Assembly (NCBI GenBank): GCA_958430865.1
Contig: CAUDNR010000302.1
Span: 5,812 to 69,811, forward strand
Direction of reading: 5' to 3'
DNA from: Entrophospora sp. SA101
Taxonomy: Eukaryota > Glomeromycota > Glomeromycetes > Entrophosporales > Entrophosporaceae
DNA: 64,000 bases
The position numbers and the translations under genes are program-made. The notes under the pieces are model-generated. The model ran no database searches, had not been told where the DNA came from, and was given only the letters and a program-made list of their open reading frames with translations. Positions 34,740-48,288 of this stretch are shown piece by piece. Each line of letters starts with the position of its first letter. The first letter of the stretch is position 1.

Positions 34740-36000
34740 CACATACTCACAATACTAAAGGTATGCCACCCTTTTTTGGCGAATTGCCTTTGTGTAGTGA
34801 CTGTTTTGATACTTGTTTCGGCTTGAAAACAAATGTTATACGGGTGAAGTTTCGAGTACATCTTCAGCTACCCGACGAAACTTTCAGCTAGAGGAAGGCA
34901 AAAGACAACAGATTGAGTCCGAAGGCTGTCAACATAGACAATAAGGAACTTCTCATATTTGAGCTGCCCCCAAGGACTACTACAACTTGATATTCCCTAT
35001 TAACATTAGGGTTTTGCTATCAAAGTGCAAGGAATCCAACATGAACGATATAATAAATTATTTCATAAAGGAGATCTAAAAAATTTTATTAAATATCATT
35101 ATTTAACGATTATATTTATACTTTTGTGTCCTCTGTTACTTGGTAATCATTATTATTGTTGTGGTTGTCATCGCGATTTTTTTTGACTTCTGCAATTAAC
35201 CATCTAGTTTATTAGAGATACTGTCGCGATCATCCCTAATATTATTGTAATTTTGACCTAAATATATAAAATAAAAATTAAATGATAATAAATTAAATAA
35301 CAAACAACACATTGCATCATAAAAACAATTGTCATCATTATCGTATCTACCAATTCTTTTGTCAGAATTATTGACTTTTAATAAATCTAGAGCATGGATT
35401 TGTCGAAATTATAATAATCGCTATTGGTTACGATCTTTTTGCTGGGGACTCGTTGTTCTTTTAAAAAGAGAATTGATCATGTAATTTCGTAGTCTTTGTA
35501 TTCTTTTTCATATTTTAAAAAAAACTATTTGACTAATTAACTCTAGGTACAACTTTAGAGTACTTTTGAGAAATCTCCTCAAACTCTTCGGATGGAAACT
35601 GCGCCAACATAAGGGTAAATTTTTACCTTTGGCCTGAAATCCAAATACCTCGAGTTCCTTAGCCAGCACAAATCACACAATCTATAATATTCTTCAAGAA
35701 GGTTGTTAAGTACACCCACCACGCACTGGTCGAGTTTCCTTCCGGGTGTCTAGTTGGGAGCCGAGTATGTGCCCCAGACAATTCAAATATTAGAAGTTCT
35801 TTTTCGTGGACACTTACAAGAGATCTGATCCATCGTTTTTTTACCCTCCACCAGCTAGAATTTCGACGGTAGGCTGATTACAGGCTCGAAATTTCACCCC
35901 CAAGTATTTTGTTGTCAAGCCGAAACAGGTATCAAACAGTCAGTCGCACAGAGGTAATCCATAAAAAAGGGTAGCTCACTTACCAAGTTACATCTGTGAG
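34740..36000. repeat. Degenerate long inverted repeat, GC-richer than surroundings
   Basis: The left arm, about 34740-34990, and the right arm, about 35740-36000, match in reverse complement with many changes. Shared words include AAGCCGAAACA, GTATCAAA, CAGCTAGA, AATATxAGAAGTTC and AAAAAAGGGT. The interior is about 0.75 kb with no open frame. It is probably a decayed inverted-repeat transposon. Termini and target duplications were not identified. Confidence 0.5.
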
Positions 36001-36649
36001 GCCTTTGAATATGAAAATAAACGGTTGTAGGGTTTCTTCTATAGTCATGCACAAAAATGACTCATCAGTTGATCATTGCACAGAGTACTCTGGTCGGGTT
36101 TCAAGACAAAATACCGTCGTTTGATATTATTAGTTAATAGGTAGGTTCGATTCCTTTTTAGAGTACACCTTCAACGACAATTCTTTGCTTCTTTTGAAAC
36201 AATAAAAATAACTTGGTCCAATCAATTGTGTAAGGTTTTTTTCATAAATTCGATTTTCTCATTTTTTTGTCTGAAAGTTAATTGCCAAAAAAAACATAGC
36301 CCTAATTCTTTTTTTTACATTTCTCAAAGATTCGTAAAAAAAAATTGGTTGTTTTTGATTAAGGAAAAGAAAAAGTGCACCCATCATACATAATAAGTTC
36401 AACAAAAATTATAATAATAAAAATGTTTGTCAAAACTGAAGTTAATAATCGTATTTGGGATTATAGAAAACAATCAGAATGTCGCACAAATAAATTATGC
36501 AAAATTTCTAATTTCTATAACCTTCCATATATTATCCAATATTAAATAAAAATCTAAAAAAATTATGTAAAATATATATATATATAGAATAATAAAATTT
36601 TTTAAAGAAAAAAGTTCTTATTTATTCTAAAAAAAATTTATTGTCTAAT
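36000..36649. other. Spacer downstream of the P5A ATPase
   Basis: AT-rich, with no gene seen. A GGTTCGATTCC word at 36144 was tested as a tRNA B-box and rejected. Confidence 0.35.
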
Positions 36650-37624
36650 CTATCTTTGTGCGATTGGTTTTGGTTTATTGTTCCCAAATAAAAACTTGGA
36701 AACGTATTCTACTAGCCACGCTAATCCAAAATTAAACAATATAGTTGTTGTGAGAGAAACTTTAAACTATTGATGAATTTAATAAATAATTTGATTAATA
36801 AATAATTTAGTCAACATTATCAATCAATTAAAAAAAATTTACCTCTTTACTCATAGGTACAAGTTGTAACATACTATTAACTTCAGGTACAAACTCTGTG
36901 GCACAAGAGACAACTATGGCAGCAACTGTACACAATCCATAATACAATGTTGTATTCTCTTGTAAACTTTCTCTAAAAGGATGTCCCTATAAAATATAGA
37001 AATGAATAATATTATATATTAAATATTATTATGTATAAATATCTGATAAATAATAACTTGCTGTGATGATTTTACCTGATAATTGATAGCAAATGTAGAA
37101 ACTTGCATTGATAGTGATATCAAATATACTGCTGTATTAAGCAATGTCGGTTCAAATTCTTTTTCTGGATCAGATTCTTGATCTGGATCAAATTCCACAC
37201 GTCTAATTTATTTTATTAATTAGTTTTAAGTCATTTAATTCGAACCTAAAATACTCATTGATATATTGATTTCTAACTTACTCCTCGTAACGAAATACCA
37301 GCTCAACAACGTATATTAAAGAGGCTATATGAATAGCGAATTGTCCGAGAATTGATAAAATAATATAAAAGTTGAATACATTGGTTTGAGGTCGTTGTTT
37401 AGATAAATTTTCAAGAGGCTAAAAAAAAAATTAGATCCGTACACTATTGTTATTAATAATAACATAAAAATTTTTAGTTTATAAATAATAATAAAACATT
37501 TACCTTGGCTTTTGATATACAAAGGAAACATACTGCAAGCAAAACTCCTGAAATTGTTACTTGTCTATAAATATTTATTAATAATAGTATTAAAAGTATT
37601 AGTAATCATTCTATTACATATATG

Positions 37625-37677
<53 letters not shown>

Positions 37678-40600
37678 ACACACAATCTCTCCCCTGTATT
37701 ACTTACAAATCACCATATTTAATTCCTTCCAAATATAAAACACTAAGACTATATGCTGTTATTAAACAATTCAATGCCAGAATTTTATACATTTGAATTG
37801 TAGCAACCAATGTACATCTTCCTTGTCTAATAATATTTGCAACTACAAATATACATTAATTAAGCATTAGATGAATTAATATAAATTTTATTTGAATGCA
37901 TTTAAAATTCAATTCTTACTGGCTACAACATTAGAAAGTTTAGATGTGAATGGTGCCGCTACTGATGCATCCCCCAATTTTATGGTAGGCGGTTCATCTT
38001 CCATATCAAGAAGCTGTTCTGTAATATTATCAACCTAAATGTTCATGTGCACATATACAATTAATGAAAAATGTGATTTTATAATGACCCTCATGTATAA
38101 ATATGCAATCTAAACAATATATCACAAAACCTGTGCCTGCGGTAGATTTGGTCTTCTATTATTAGTGTTTTGTTGAAGTTGTTGTGTTATGTTTGGATAT
38201 AAATGTGCAATTGCTGGTGGTGGCGGCGGCGGCGGCATATTAAATTTGGCTGTGAATTTTAACTGATTTTCATACATATCTTTTAATCGTTGCATTCGTT
38301 GATGTTCAGCTATTTTTCTAAGATCTTCTGGTTTACCATCAAGAAGTGCTACTCCAACGTGCGCTTGTTTCAATGCACCAACATCGTTTGTACCATCACC
38401 ACACATCAATGTTATATATCCTGCTTGTTTAAGTCCAGTTAATATAAATTCCTATTATTCCACAGCAAACATATGTGTTGGTAAAAATTATTAAATATAT
38501 ATGAGCATCTATATCTGTGAAACCATTTATATTTGTTTATACACACACCTTTTGACCAGGTGAAACCCTTGCATAAACCCATGTGTGTTCTAGTAAGTCT
38601 TTTACTGATTTTCTATTTTCAAATTGCGCTAATGCTGCTCCTGTCACACATATATCATAATTTTGAAGTATTGTTGGATCAATGTCCTTTAAAGGATCAA
38701 CTTGTATAATGGTTTTTTCATCGATAGATTTCCAGATAATATCTAATAGATAAAAATAATATTAAATATTTATTAGATACGAATGGATATAGACTCATTT
38801 TTTATTACCCCAAAAATATAATTTTACCATCATCGCTAGCTTCATCTTTACGAAGATCCAAAATTAATACTTCACGATTAATGATTTCAACTTCGCGAGC
38901 AACATGACATGCTGTCAAAGGATTATCACCAGTAATCATAATAACCTATATTTGTATAATTAAATTTAATAATAATAGTAATAGCAGCAGCAGCAGCAGT
39001 AGCAGTAATAATAGCATAAGTAATAACGGGAATAAATACATACCCTGTGTGAAGATTCATTTAACACTTTAATGGTTGAAATTGCATCATCTTTTAATGG
39101 ACAATCAAAAATAAGAAATCCTGCAAATTTAAGGTCACATTCAACTGATTCACGTGTGAGGTCATTAACCTGTCGTTATATATAGAGGAGTTTTAAAAAT
39201 AAATAAATATATATAATAATTCAGTGTTTGAAAGTTATAAATTAACAAACAATACCTCTTTAATACTCATGTTATCATTTAAATATTTATATCCTAACGC
39301 TAACACTCTATTGCCCCGTCGTGTAAAGAATTTATAAGTATCCTCGTAATCATCAGGTGCATATTCATACATGCTATGAAGAGTTTCAGGTGCTCCTTTG
39401 ACTGCAACAAAAGTCTTTTTACCACGATTTATATTCAATGTTGAAATACTTGACATACGTTTAAGTTTTGATGAAAATTGAAATCGCCGACAAATTTGTA
39501 GTTGGGAACGTTGTTGAAACCGTTGAGATTGATTATTTGCAGGTATAACAGTATCACCTTTCAAAAAAGGAAGATATATGTAAATGTATTTATTATGTGT
39601 TAATAAAATTTCAAATGTCAAAATCGCTACCATTTCCAAGCTTCCAATCTAATGCCTCTAAAGTTGCTTTTTCCATAGGATCACCAACGATTCCATCATC
39701 TAACTTAACCAATGCATGTGCAGCAGCTAAGGTTTGAATAGTCTCTCTTAAAGCATCTTTTGGATCAGTTAATTCCTTTGGATCATTAGGACTGATATAT
39801 TAATATATAAATATTAATACGAATGTTTAATATAATTTATTTAAAATTGACAAATAAATAAATATATTTGCATACTGAATACCAGCTATTCCTCTTACAA
39901 CAAGACTTTCACCAGTCAAAGTTCCCGTTTTATCAAATGCACAAACATCAAGTTTTCCAGCAAATGGAATTCTAAATGGCTCAGTACAATATATTGCTGT
40001 TATGGGTTTATAAATCAAACAGTGTTATTAACAATAATTTATTTTTAAATGATAAAAAATAAAGGTTTATAAAATTATAAATTACAAATGTTTATTTTCT
40101 TACCATATTTTGCCAATGCTACCAAAGACGTGTTAACAGCCAAAGATAATTCCATGGGCAATTCTGGTGGTACAACTGATGTTATAATTATAATAGAATC
40201 ATATAATAATTTTGTTTTCTTGCGATTTTTTTCAACACCTAAATTTAAACATGCAAGGAATTATAAATGAATAAATATTATATATTGCTATTATAGTCTC
40301 AACATCATTTTAATAATCGTTTTCACCTTTAACGCACACGTATCCAGCAGCTGAAATTGCAAAAACCAACAAGAATAATATAAATAAAAATGTTTCTATA
40401 TTATTGGCAGATACGTGCTCTGTGCTGTATACCATTGTGCGTACGAGTTTCCCTTGAACAGTGCCAAACCCAGTACGAATGACATATGCAATACATCCAT
40501 TATCAGGGGCTATACAAAGACAATGCTTTGATTTTAATAATGCTTATAATTTAGAATAAAAATATATATTTCGTAATTTACCTGTTAATGAATCATCAGG

Positions 40601-42237
40601 TGACGGTGGAGTGACCTGAAGAATTTTGGTACCACCAAATATTATACTATTCTTGTCAATGCCATTCATATCTAAATGATCGCTGCTATCACGAAGTGCT
40701 ATTGATTCCTAAATTTGAAATGCGATAAAATCATCTATATATAAATACTTAATATTCAAGACAACTAAACTAAGTAAATAAAAGTTAGAATCAAACCTTC
40801 AATAACGGTGTTGATTCACCTGAAAGCATAGCTTCATTCACGATACAACTACCATTCAAAAGTACCATGTCACAAGCAATTCCGCTATCTTCCTTACTAC
40901 GAACTGAACAAAAAATATTTCCACGCAAAAAAGGTGATTAATTAATAATAGATCTATATAAAAAAAAAAAAATCAAATCATATAAAATAATTGTTTACCA
41001 ACAGATACCAGATCACCCGGTAAAACTTCATCTGAATTAATTGTAATCCATGTGTTGTTACGTCTAACTTGAATAGAATAAGGTTTGATAGACATTGTTC
41101 GAAACTCGGCCAAAGTTTTTAATCTCTATAAAAAATATCATGATTTGGGAATATTTCTTATTAAAGCATCTGGTTTGATTTTATGATAATAAATACAAAT
41201 GGTTTGAATATGACGATGTTTATTACCTGAAAAACAACCGTGGACTCAAATACAACCAACATGAATAGTGTAAATAATGAATAATACCAATAATCATCGA
41301 TTAACCATAATCCAACACAAAATAGTTGAAAAACGAAGAAAGGAGCAACAGCGTGTTCTTTAAATAGTTCACGAAAAGTTGGTATAGGTATATCAAAACT
41401 AAATCAAATAATAATTATTAATTGATATAAATTCTTTACAACCGATAAATTAAAAAATCAATAATTTATATATATATATATATTATATTTGTCTATTTAT
41501 TTATTTACCGATTTTGTCCGTATTTTTCTAGAGTCAATTTTATATCATCATCAATTACAAATCCTTCGGCATTTTTAAACATTGAAATTGGAGGATTTCC
41601 GTCACAAGGATAGCTTAATTTATTAAAAATTTTTTTATCAGGATCCCAAACATATTTTTTCTTTTGAAAAGTAAAAGATATTTCCCCGTTCTAAAAAAAA
41701 TAGATGGAACCAAATAAATTCAAAATAATGCACGCAACACACACACGTACACACACACACACATGTGTATATCTATACAAACAAGTAAATTAAAAAAGAA
41801 AATATGATATCATACATCTGCATGATAAAGATCACACAAGTCTCCTTTTCCTTTATGCAGCGCAGGAATTATTTTAATCGCTTTAGCCTTTTGTATATTG
41901 TTTTCCTAATAAAAATAATATTAAAAAGTTTAATTACAATCAATCATAATATACATAACCATAATAAATAGAATTTTACCTTTACACAAGTAAAAAATGC
42001 TCTTGCTTGTACGCTCCATTGACAACTCAAAAATACCAATGCATTCATGGTAAACAGACATCCAAAAGTAACAAAAGTCCATTCCTCTGATCCCAAGTAC
42101 TCTTCATATGCATTTGTATATATATAAAGCCACACAATATATAGACACGTAAAAGGCCATACATAACCATGCCACTTTAATGGTTTCCGTATGTACAAAG
42201 CAGAATCTTTAACTGATTTTGAGTTAATAAGCTTCAT
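36650..42237 (-). CDS. SPF1: P5A-type ATPase (Spf1/ATP13A1-like), many exons
   Basis: The start is set at the ATG at 42237 because the following residues ([20 protein letters not shown]) align in character with the Spf1 N terminus. Exons run to a TAG at 36650. P5A hallmarks are seen in order: EWTFVTFGC near the N terminus, the P5A signature [11 protein letters not shown] (near 40150), [17 protein letters not shown], the phosphorylation motif FDKTGTLTG (about 39930), KGAPETL, and the hinge [20 protein letters not shown] (about 38380). Then a poly-Pro insert (38220-38240) precedes the last membrane helices, and the end is a basic tail. P5A ATPases sit in the ER membrane and remove mislocalised or misinserted transmembrane helices. 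Catalytic motifs are intact. No frameshift was noticed in the exons read, but not every junction was checked. Confidence 0.88.
37627..37672. repeat. (CA)n microsatellite in an ATPase intron
   Basis: About 23 CA/AC units, inside an intron. Confidence 0.95.
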
Positions 42238-42590
42238 GGGATAATCTATAAAAAAAAGAAACAGGGTATATATATAAAAGAATTTTAAATCAACTAAATG
42301 GCTCGTCAAAATTGATCTTATAAATGCTTGCTATCATAAAAATATAAAAATTTTTTTTTGATCTAATGGTCTCTTTTTTTTGTAAAATTAATAAAATGTC
42401 AGATAAGCAATGTGGAATTTAATCATTGGATTTTGAAAAAAAAAACTATAAATGACGTCATCATAATAATCTAAAGTTTCACGAGATCAAGGTGCATAAA
42501 ATTTATTTTATAAAATACGCAATATTGGTTTTTTTTTCTTTATATGACTTGAATTTGCATTATTTCTTCTTTTACTTTTTTTTTTAGCAT

Positions 42591-44054
42591 TCAATAATTT
42601 TTCAATAATTTTTCAATTTCAATTTCCAGCTTCTTTTCTTGTTGTTCGCCCAAATCTCTTAAATAACCTTCCACGGTAAATTTTTTAATTTGCGATTGAT
42701 TTGATGTTATAATTGGTGATCTTGATAATGTCGGTGATGATAGCAATGTTGGTAATCTTGATAGTATTGGCGAAGTGAAAAATGTTGGTAATTTTGATAG
42801 AATTGGTGAAGTGAAAAATGTTGGGGTGGTGATCGTTTCAATAACATCATCATTATTTTCATCCACCATAAAATTATTATAAATAATATCGTCATTACTA
42901 ACAATATCACAATTGTTAGTGGTATTATTGCTCTTAACTATATCGCCATTACCAATAATAATATTGTCTTTGCTAATAATAATATCCATTGGTTCATCCT
43001 GATTCTAATATCCATTTAAAATAACACATAATAATAATAGTGTTATTGTTATACACATTTTAAAGAATTAAAATAACTATTTCAATATATTTACCAAACT
43101 AGCATCACCGAATTCATTCAATTTCAGTTTATCTGCAATTTGTTGAGTAGCTTGTGCTTTTGATTTTTTTGATTTTGGTGATTTAGCAAAAAATAAGCAA
43201 GTAATAGATCTTTTAGTATTTTCTTTTCTTTAATTTTTAATTAAAAAGAGAGAGAGAGAGAGAGAAATAAGTTAAACCCATTTTTAATTTGTTAAAAATG
43301 ATTATTTGTTATTATTGAATTAATAATTTTTAAAAATTACTTACACAGGATCATCACCAGGTTCCCATCCTTCTAAACTTATATTGCAATAAGGACAAAC
43401 TACATTATCATCTCCTTTATACAATGGGTAATAATAGAAACCATCTTTTGCCAACTAAACAATCATAATATGTTTTTGTGTGCATAAATTTATGCGATTT
43501 TTAATAAAATAGTCTTTTAATTATTAATCACCTTTTTAACTATCGCAGTCCAGTTTTTTTTTCTTTATGTGGCCACCAATTACCAAAAGTTTTGATTCTA
43601 GCATTCTCTAATTTTTTTGATGTTGGCCATTGATTCTTATTGTCCCAATTCAAAGTTGATTCGTTAGCGGTATTGTTATCTTTGTTATTTGGATAATTTC
43701 GACACAGAACCCACGGACAATCAGGTGAACTGGCTTGATGTTTCTGGAAAGGATCATCGTCTTTATTCCAACCTTTTTATCGAACAGCCACATATGAAAC
43801 AAATAACATTATCTAGTGGATGATTTGATCGATCGAAATAAAATCCTGCATGTGCCAACTAAAAAGTTGCGAGTACTTGACGCGTTTTATTTTACTTCCA
43901 CGAGAGAGAGAGATATATATATTCATGCTTATTTATTTATTAAACACACTAACTGTTTCAGGCGTTGCATTATAATCTGTAATCCATGGGGCTATTTTTT
44001 TTTCTTTGCTGTTGTAAAAGTTTTTGTTCTATTATAAGGTATGTGCATATCCAT
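42591..44054 (-). CDS. Two-BIR protein, Bir1/survivin-like, with homopolymer frameshifts
   Basis: The start ATG at 44054 gives MDMHIPYNRTKTFTTAKKK, the usual opening of fungal Bir1. BIR 1 follows after an intron (TPET, then LAHAGFYFDRSNHPLDNV, CFICGC, GWNKDDDPFQKHQ, SPDCPW). BIR 2 reads AKDGFYYYPL, CPYCNISLEGWEPGDDP, then RSITCLFFA. In BIR 2 the zinc-binding His is replaced by Asn (ENTKRSITC). A Lys/Ser-rich linker, a thrice-repeated LPTFFTSPILS-type motif and the C-terminal TVEGYLRDLGEQQEKK helix complete it. BIR proteins of this type join the chromosomal passenger complex at centromeres. Two frame breaks fall at homopolymers (43995-44003, nine T; 43774-43778, five T). They look like sequence errors, but a pseudogene is possible. 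Confidence 0.75.
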
Positions 44055-46080
44055 CGTTAAATATTAACTCGTTTTTATTTTGGAAAAAAAAAATAACGAA
44101 TAAATTTAAATTCACGTGATAGATCATATTTAGGACGCGACTAATAACGTCAAAATAAAGTTTATACTGAACGTCTTCTATTGATGGTTACTAATACCAC
44201 TACTATGGAATAAAACTAACTGACAAATCAACAAACAAAAATAACAAAACGAACTCGATTATGAGATTTTCGAATTTAAATAAATTCACCGATTAATTAG
44301 AATGTGTTTTCTGTATATACTGTGCAATAAATTACATGTAGTGAATCCGTCCGTATCCTTTTTTTTTTAACAAAAACCTTTATTTGTATTGTATGTACAA
44401 TATTTTAAGAAATTTTCGTAAGAAAAGCTCCAGACCAGAAAAATCGAAAAAGACTCGGAGGGCGAGATATTAATATCAATAGAAATGCGGTGTTGCATTA
44501 AACACTATACAAGAAACGCGAGCAAGACCGTACAATAGTAATCGATCCTAGTTGAAGCAGTATAAAAAGGAGTGGGTTTATGGACATTTGCACAGGCTCT
44601 GAATGGATTCTTGGAGTATTTTAATAGATCGTTTGATGATTGGGAGAAACACCAGACACGCATAAGGATATTTATAGGACCGTATCTTTTGAATGCAACT
44701 AAGAAGACAAACATTATCTTGAATCAAAAATTGAGATTATTTGTGTTATGAATGGTGATTTTGAAACACTAGCTTTGAGAGAAGAGTTTGCGAAATTCAT
44801 ACCATAAACAGAAAAATAGTCATTTGTTTGATGCGATTGTTTTTTTTTTGTACGTAAAAAAAGACAATGAACAAACAGAATTTTCTTGTTCTCTATTACT
44901 ACTTCTAGAAATAACAAGATCACGAGCCTAAATCTGCTAGCGACTGTACCAATGGTCTGTATCTTTGGGACAAGAAGGTGGCAAATAAAAGACTTCCAGC
45001 CACCAATGAATTTTTTCATAGGTCATGATTACCAAGACATATTACAATTCTATGTGGACAAGTTCAATCGAATGATTATATGCGGGGATCATGACATTTA
45101 TCCGCCAAGGGTGATCTTGATCTCGAAAATTTTCAATACACTCATTCTACTGTACATAGACTAAATTTTATTATTGAAAATTTTTTTTTTGCAATGAATT
45201 AATTTCTTAACTCGCCTGCTCATAAAGAATAATCTACTTGCATATCAATATCTCAAACACAGGACAAGCAATTGGTCTCTTTCAATGAAACAAGGAATGG
45301 CTAAATGGTAACAAACATCACAATATTAAAATAATAAATTAACCATAACTGCATTTGTTTTGTGACTTTCTTCTCAATAACTGACCACTAGGCCGGTGTG
45401 CATTTGCATCATCATTATAGTAACTTAAGGATCTGGGTCGGATTAGACTTTATTACTTTAGGAAAAGGAAGAGTTAGAATGATTGCAATTCAAAATACAA
45501 ATAAAAACCATCAGATGCCGGATGTCATTATTCGAGAAAGAAAGAAATAATGTTGTTGTTATCAATCTTTTTTAAAAAATATATTTTTGTGTTACAACTT
45601 TTTCGCGTCGTATGACCATAAAGTTATTTTGCTCGAGATTTAAATTAACAATAATTGGTTTTTTAAAAATCAACGACTATTTATCAATCATGGCAAAACG
45701 ACTGGTCGCTCATTATATGATGTTCCGAATGTTGATTATCTGCCAATTTCTTTATTTTATTATTTCATGAACAGAATAAACAAAAGATATGGGTAGTGGG
45801 ATATTTAATAATAAATTTTTGGAATGATGTCACGCGTATTAAGTAAGATATTTTATTATTATTAGTTTCGATTCATCGTCATTTAATTAATAAATAAATA
45901 AAAGAAATAAAATAAAATAAAGAACGAATAAAAGATTTTCAATCTTTTTCTTGATAAAATTAATTGTAAAAACTAAAATATTTTAAATTTGAAATAACAA
46001 AATATTATTAATACAGTCAGTATAAAAGTACACTATTATGATACATTTTTGATAATAATAAAATACATTAATAATTATTT
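44055..46080. other. Intergenic region with two open stretches of unknown nature
   Basis: At 44560-44730 (+) an open stretch reads GLWTFAQALNGFLEYFN and so on. At 44886-45164 (+) another reads VPMVCIFGTRRWQIKDF and so on. Both have protein-like composition but no start context, splice continuation or known domain. They may be relics. The rest is AT-rich. Confidence 0.3.
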
Positions 46081-47201
46081 TTATCCCATCAACCAACACT
46101 TTGACGAAAGTTTACATGCCTTGCATTCATTCTTATCGTGTAGTTGTATGGCAATAGTTTTAAATATTGTGTCAACTATTTCAGCACGTAAAAGTAATGA
46201 ATGTTTCCCGCCTTCTATCAAAGTTAACTTACAATCGGGCATGTTACTTTCCATCCATTTTACTGCTGACACGGGAATACGATCATCTTTTGTACCATGA
46301 AATACATGCACAGGATGATTGATATCTGTATACGAGAATCCAAAAGAGTGTCGTCTTTCAAAACACATCAACAAATCATTGCTTGCTCCTGATAAATTTT
46401 CTGCAAATGACGCTTTCAATATCGCCATTCCCAATTGTTGTTTACTCTCAAGACTTGAAATCGGTAATGCCAAAGCGCCCGAATTCCTTTGGCGTGATGG
46501 TTTAGTTGAGTAGGGTTGTCTGCCATGAAGCATTTGTTGTAAGGAAATGCCTGCTGTGTTTGTAAATTTCATTACAGGTGTGGGTACATATTTAAGCCAC
46601 TTGAAATTATTTGCTATTGTTGTACTGACCCATGGACAAACAAGATAAATAGTTCCTTGAAGCCTTTCTGGTATTTTAATAGCACATGCGAGTGCATGTG
46701 GTGCACCAGCACTATGTGCCAATATAAAAAATTTATCAATACCAAGAATCTCACAAAGTTCTTCGATAACATCTAGAGAAAAAGTTTATTATATTTATAT
46801 ATATTAAAAAATTAGCGTATATAATATTACTTATGTAATAAATTTTTTCTACTATCATTACTATATAATCTCATTTAATTTTCGTATATATCATTTGCTT
46901 TTCCAAGATCTCTCTCTCTCTCTCTCTCTAATAGCATGGATGATATTTATATAAATCGGGATTTGTATATTTTCCAAGGCACCTTACCTGATCAGGACCC
47001 TCAAAATTCAACATTACTTAAAACAACGATAATAAAATTTATTTAATGTCATCATTAGAAGTTTTCAAGGGTCCTAAAAAAAAACTAAAGTGCCTATAAA
47101 AATTTATTGATATCTTATATATAGGAAAAGCGTATGATATATTGATGATTTATGTGATAAGGGGACCTTTTCTAAACCGGAAATAATTATATATCCACAT
47201 A

Positions 47202-47232
<31 letters not shown>

Positions 47233-48288
47233 GAAAATTTTATTCTTTCTATATATGATTATAAAAGATGTAAAAAAATTATTGATTATTAAAAACAAAC
47301 CTGGCCATTTTAACACATGTTGTTCATTTTCTTTAACGTCATCTGAAAGTCCAACCCCAGGTCGATCAGGACATAACAATCTCAAGCCATAACTAGATGC
47401 TAAATCATCAAAAAACGCAATAAAATATCTTACACATCCCATCCCAAGAAAAACAAACACTGGAAATCCATTCCTGTCACCAACTTCAGAAAAACTAACA
47501 ACTCTTCCTGATTTTAATCTAACACGCTGTGTTAAACGTGGTGCAGCCAAAAAAGCTGTAATGTCTAAAGGTATATATTCATCAGTATCATTTGATGTGA
47601 TGGATGTACTAGATGGAGGTTGTGATGATGATGAACTGATGGTTGAGCTTGTTGTAGATGAGGAATTAAGAGATGATTGTGATGAAACTGAAGGATGATG
47701 ATGATGATCTGTGAGTGTGATCGATGGTAGAATTGAAGGTGATTGCAAAGAAGATTCTGAAGGTGGTTGTGACAGTGATTCCGAAGTGGAATTTTGGTAT
47801 GAGAAATCCTTATTATCTCCTTTAATACTCAAAAATTCTGAGCGAAGAGTTGGGGAAGAGGGAGATCTTGCAATTGTTGGTATTGATTTTGAATGTGATA
47901 TTAGATCACCAGCTGGACTATTGTTTAAAGTATTATCAATACACAGATTTAATGTATTTAGTTGAGAAGGTTTATTCTTGTTAAATGGAAGTGCTGATTT
48001 AGGTCTTTGATTAGGTTTTATCCTAAGAGATGGTAATGTATCAGACTTTTTTTTAGACAATTTATGTTGTGATTTATTGTTGGGAATATTTAACATAGAA
48101 TTGATATTTAAAGATGATGATTTGTTGTTGTCGTTGTTATCGTTATTAATGTTCTCTGATTTATTATTATCAAAACCTATATTAGATAGTGATCTTCTGA
48201 TTGTATTTGAAACACTATTAATACTATTAGTGTTGTTTTTCACTGAAGTTTCTAAATTTACTTTATTTTCCAAATCAACTTTCAACAT
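46081..48288 (-). CDS. Alpha/beta hydrolase with long disordered N-terminal region
   Basis: Exon 1 (48288-47301) and exon 2 (46772-46081) join in phase to give 559 residues. Residues 1 to about 245 are Asn/Ser-rich and disordered. The hydrolase core starts near TQRVRLKSGRVVSFSEVGD. It has an oxyanion segment (VFLGMGCVRYF), a CPDRPGVGLSD turn, the nucleophile elbow LAHSAGAPHA (catalytic Ser), the acid in HGTKDDRIP and the His in EGGKHSLLL. The triad is complete, so an esterase or lipase-like activity is likely, but the substrate is unknown. An acceptor-like TTTTTTAG lies directly before the ATG. A short upstream exon near 48373 ending ATG before GTAAAT could add one residue or act as leader. 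Confidence 0.82.
46911..46929. repeat. (TC)n microsatellite in the hydrolase intron
   Basis: A pure TC run within the intron between 46773 and 47300. Confidence 0.85.
47203..47232. repeat. (TTGA)n microsatellite
   Basis: About seven GATT/TTGA units in the hydrolase intron. Confidence 0.9.

Noticed and set aside
36135..36160. GGTTCGATTCC resembling a tRNA B-box
   Set aside because: The flanking T-stem does not pair and no A-box or acceptor stem is found upstream.
37627..37672. (CA)n run as a telomere-like or regulatory repeat
   Set aside because: A plain dinucleotide microsatellite inside an intron.
44505..45164. Overlapping open frames on both strands
   Set aside because: They are short, without domain, start context or exon continuation. 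Kept only as a note in the regional entry.
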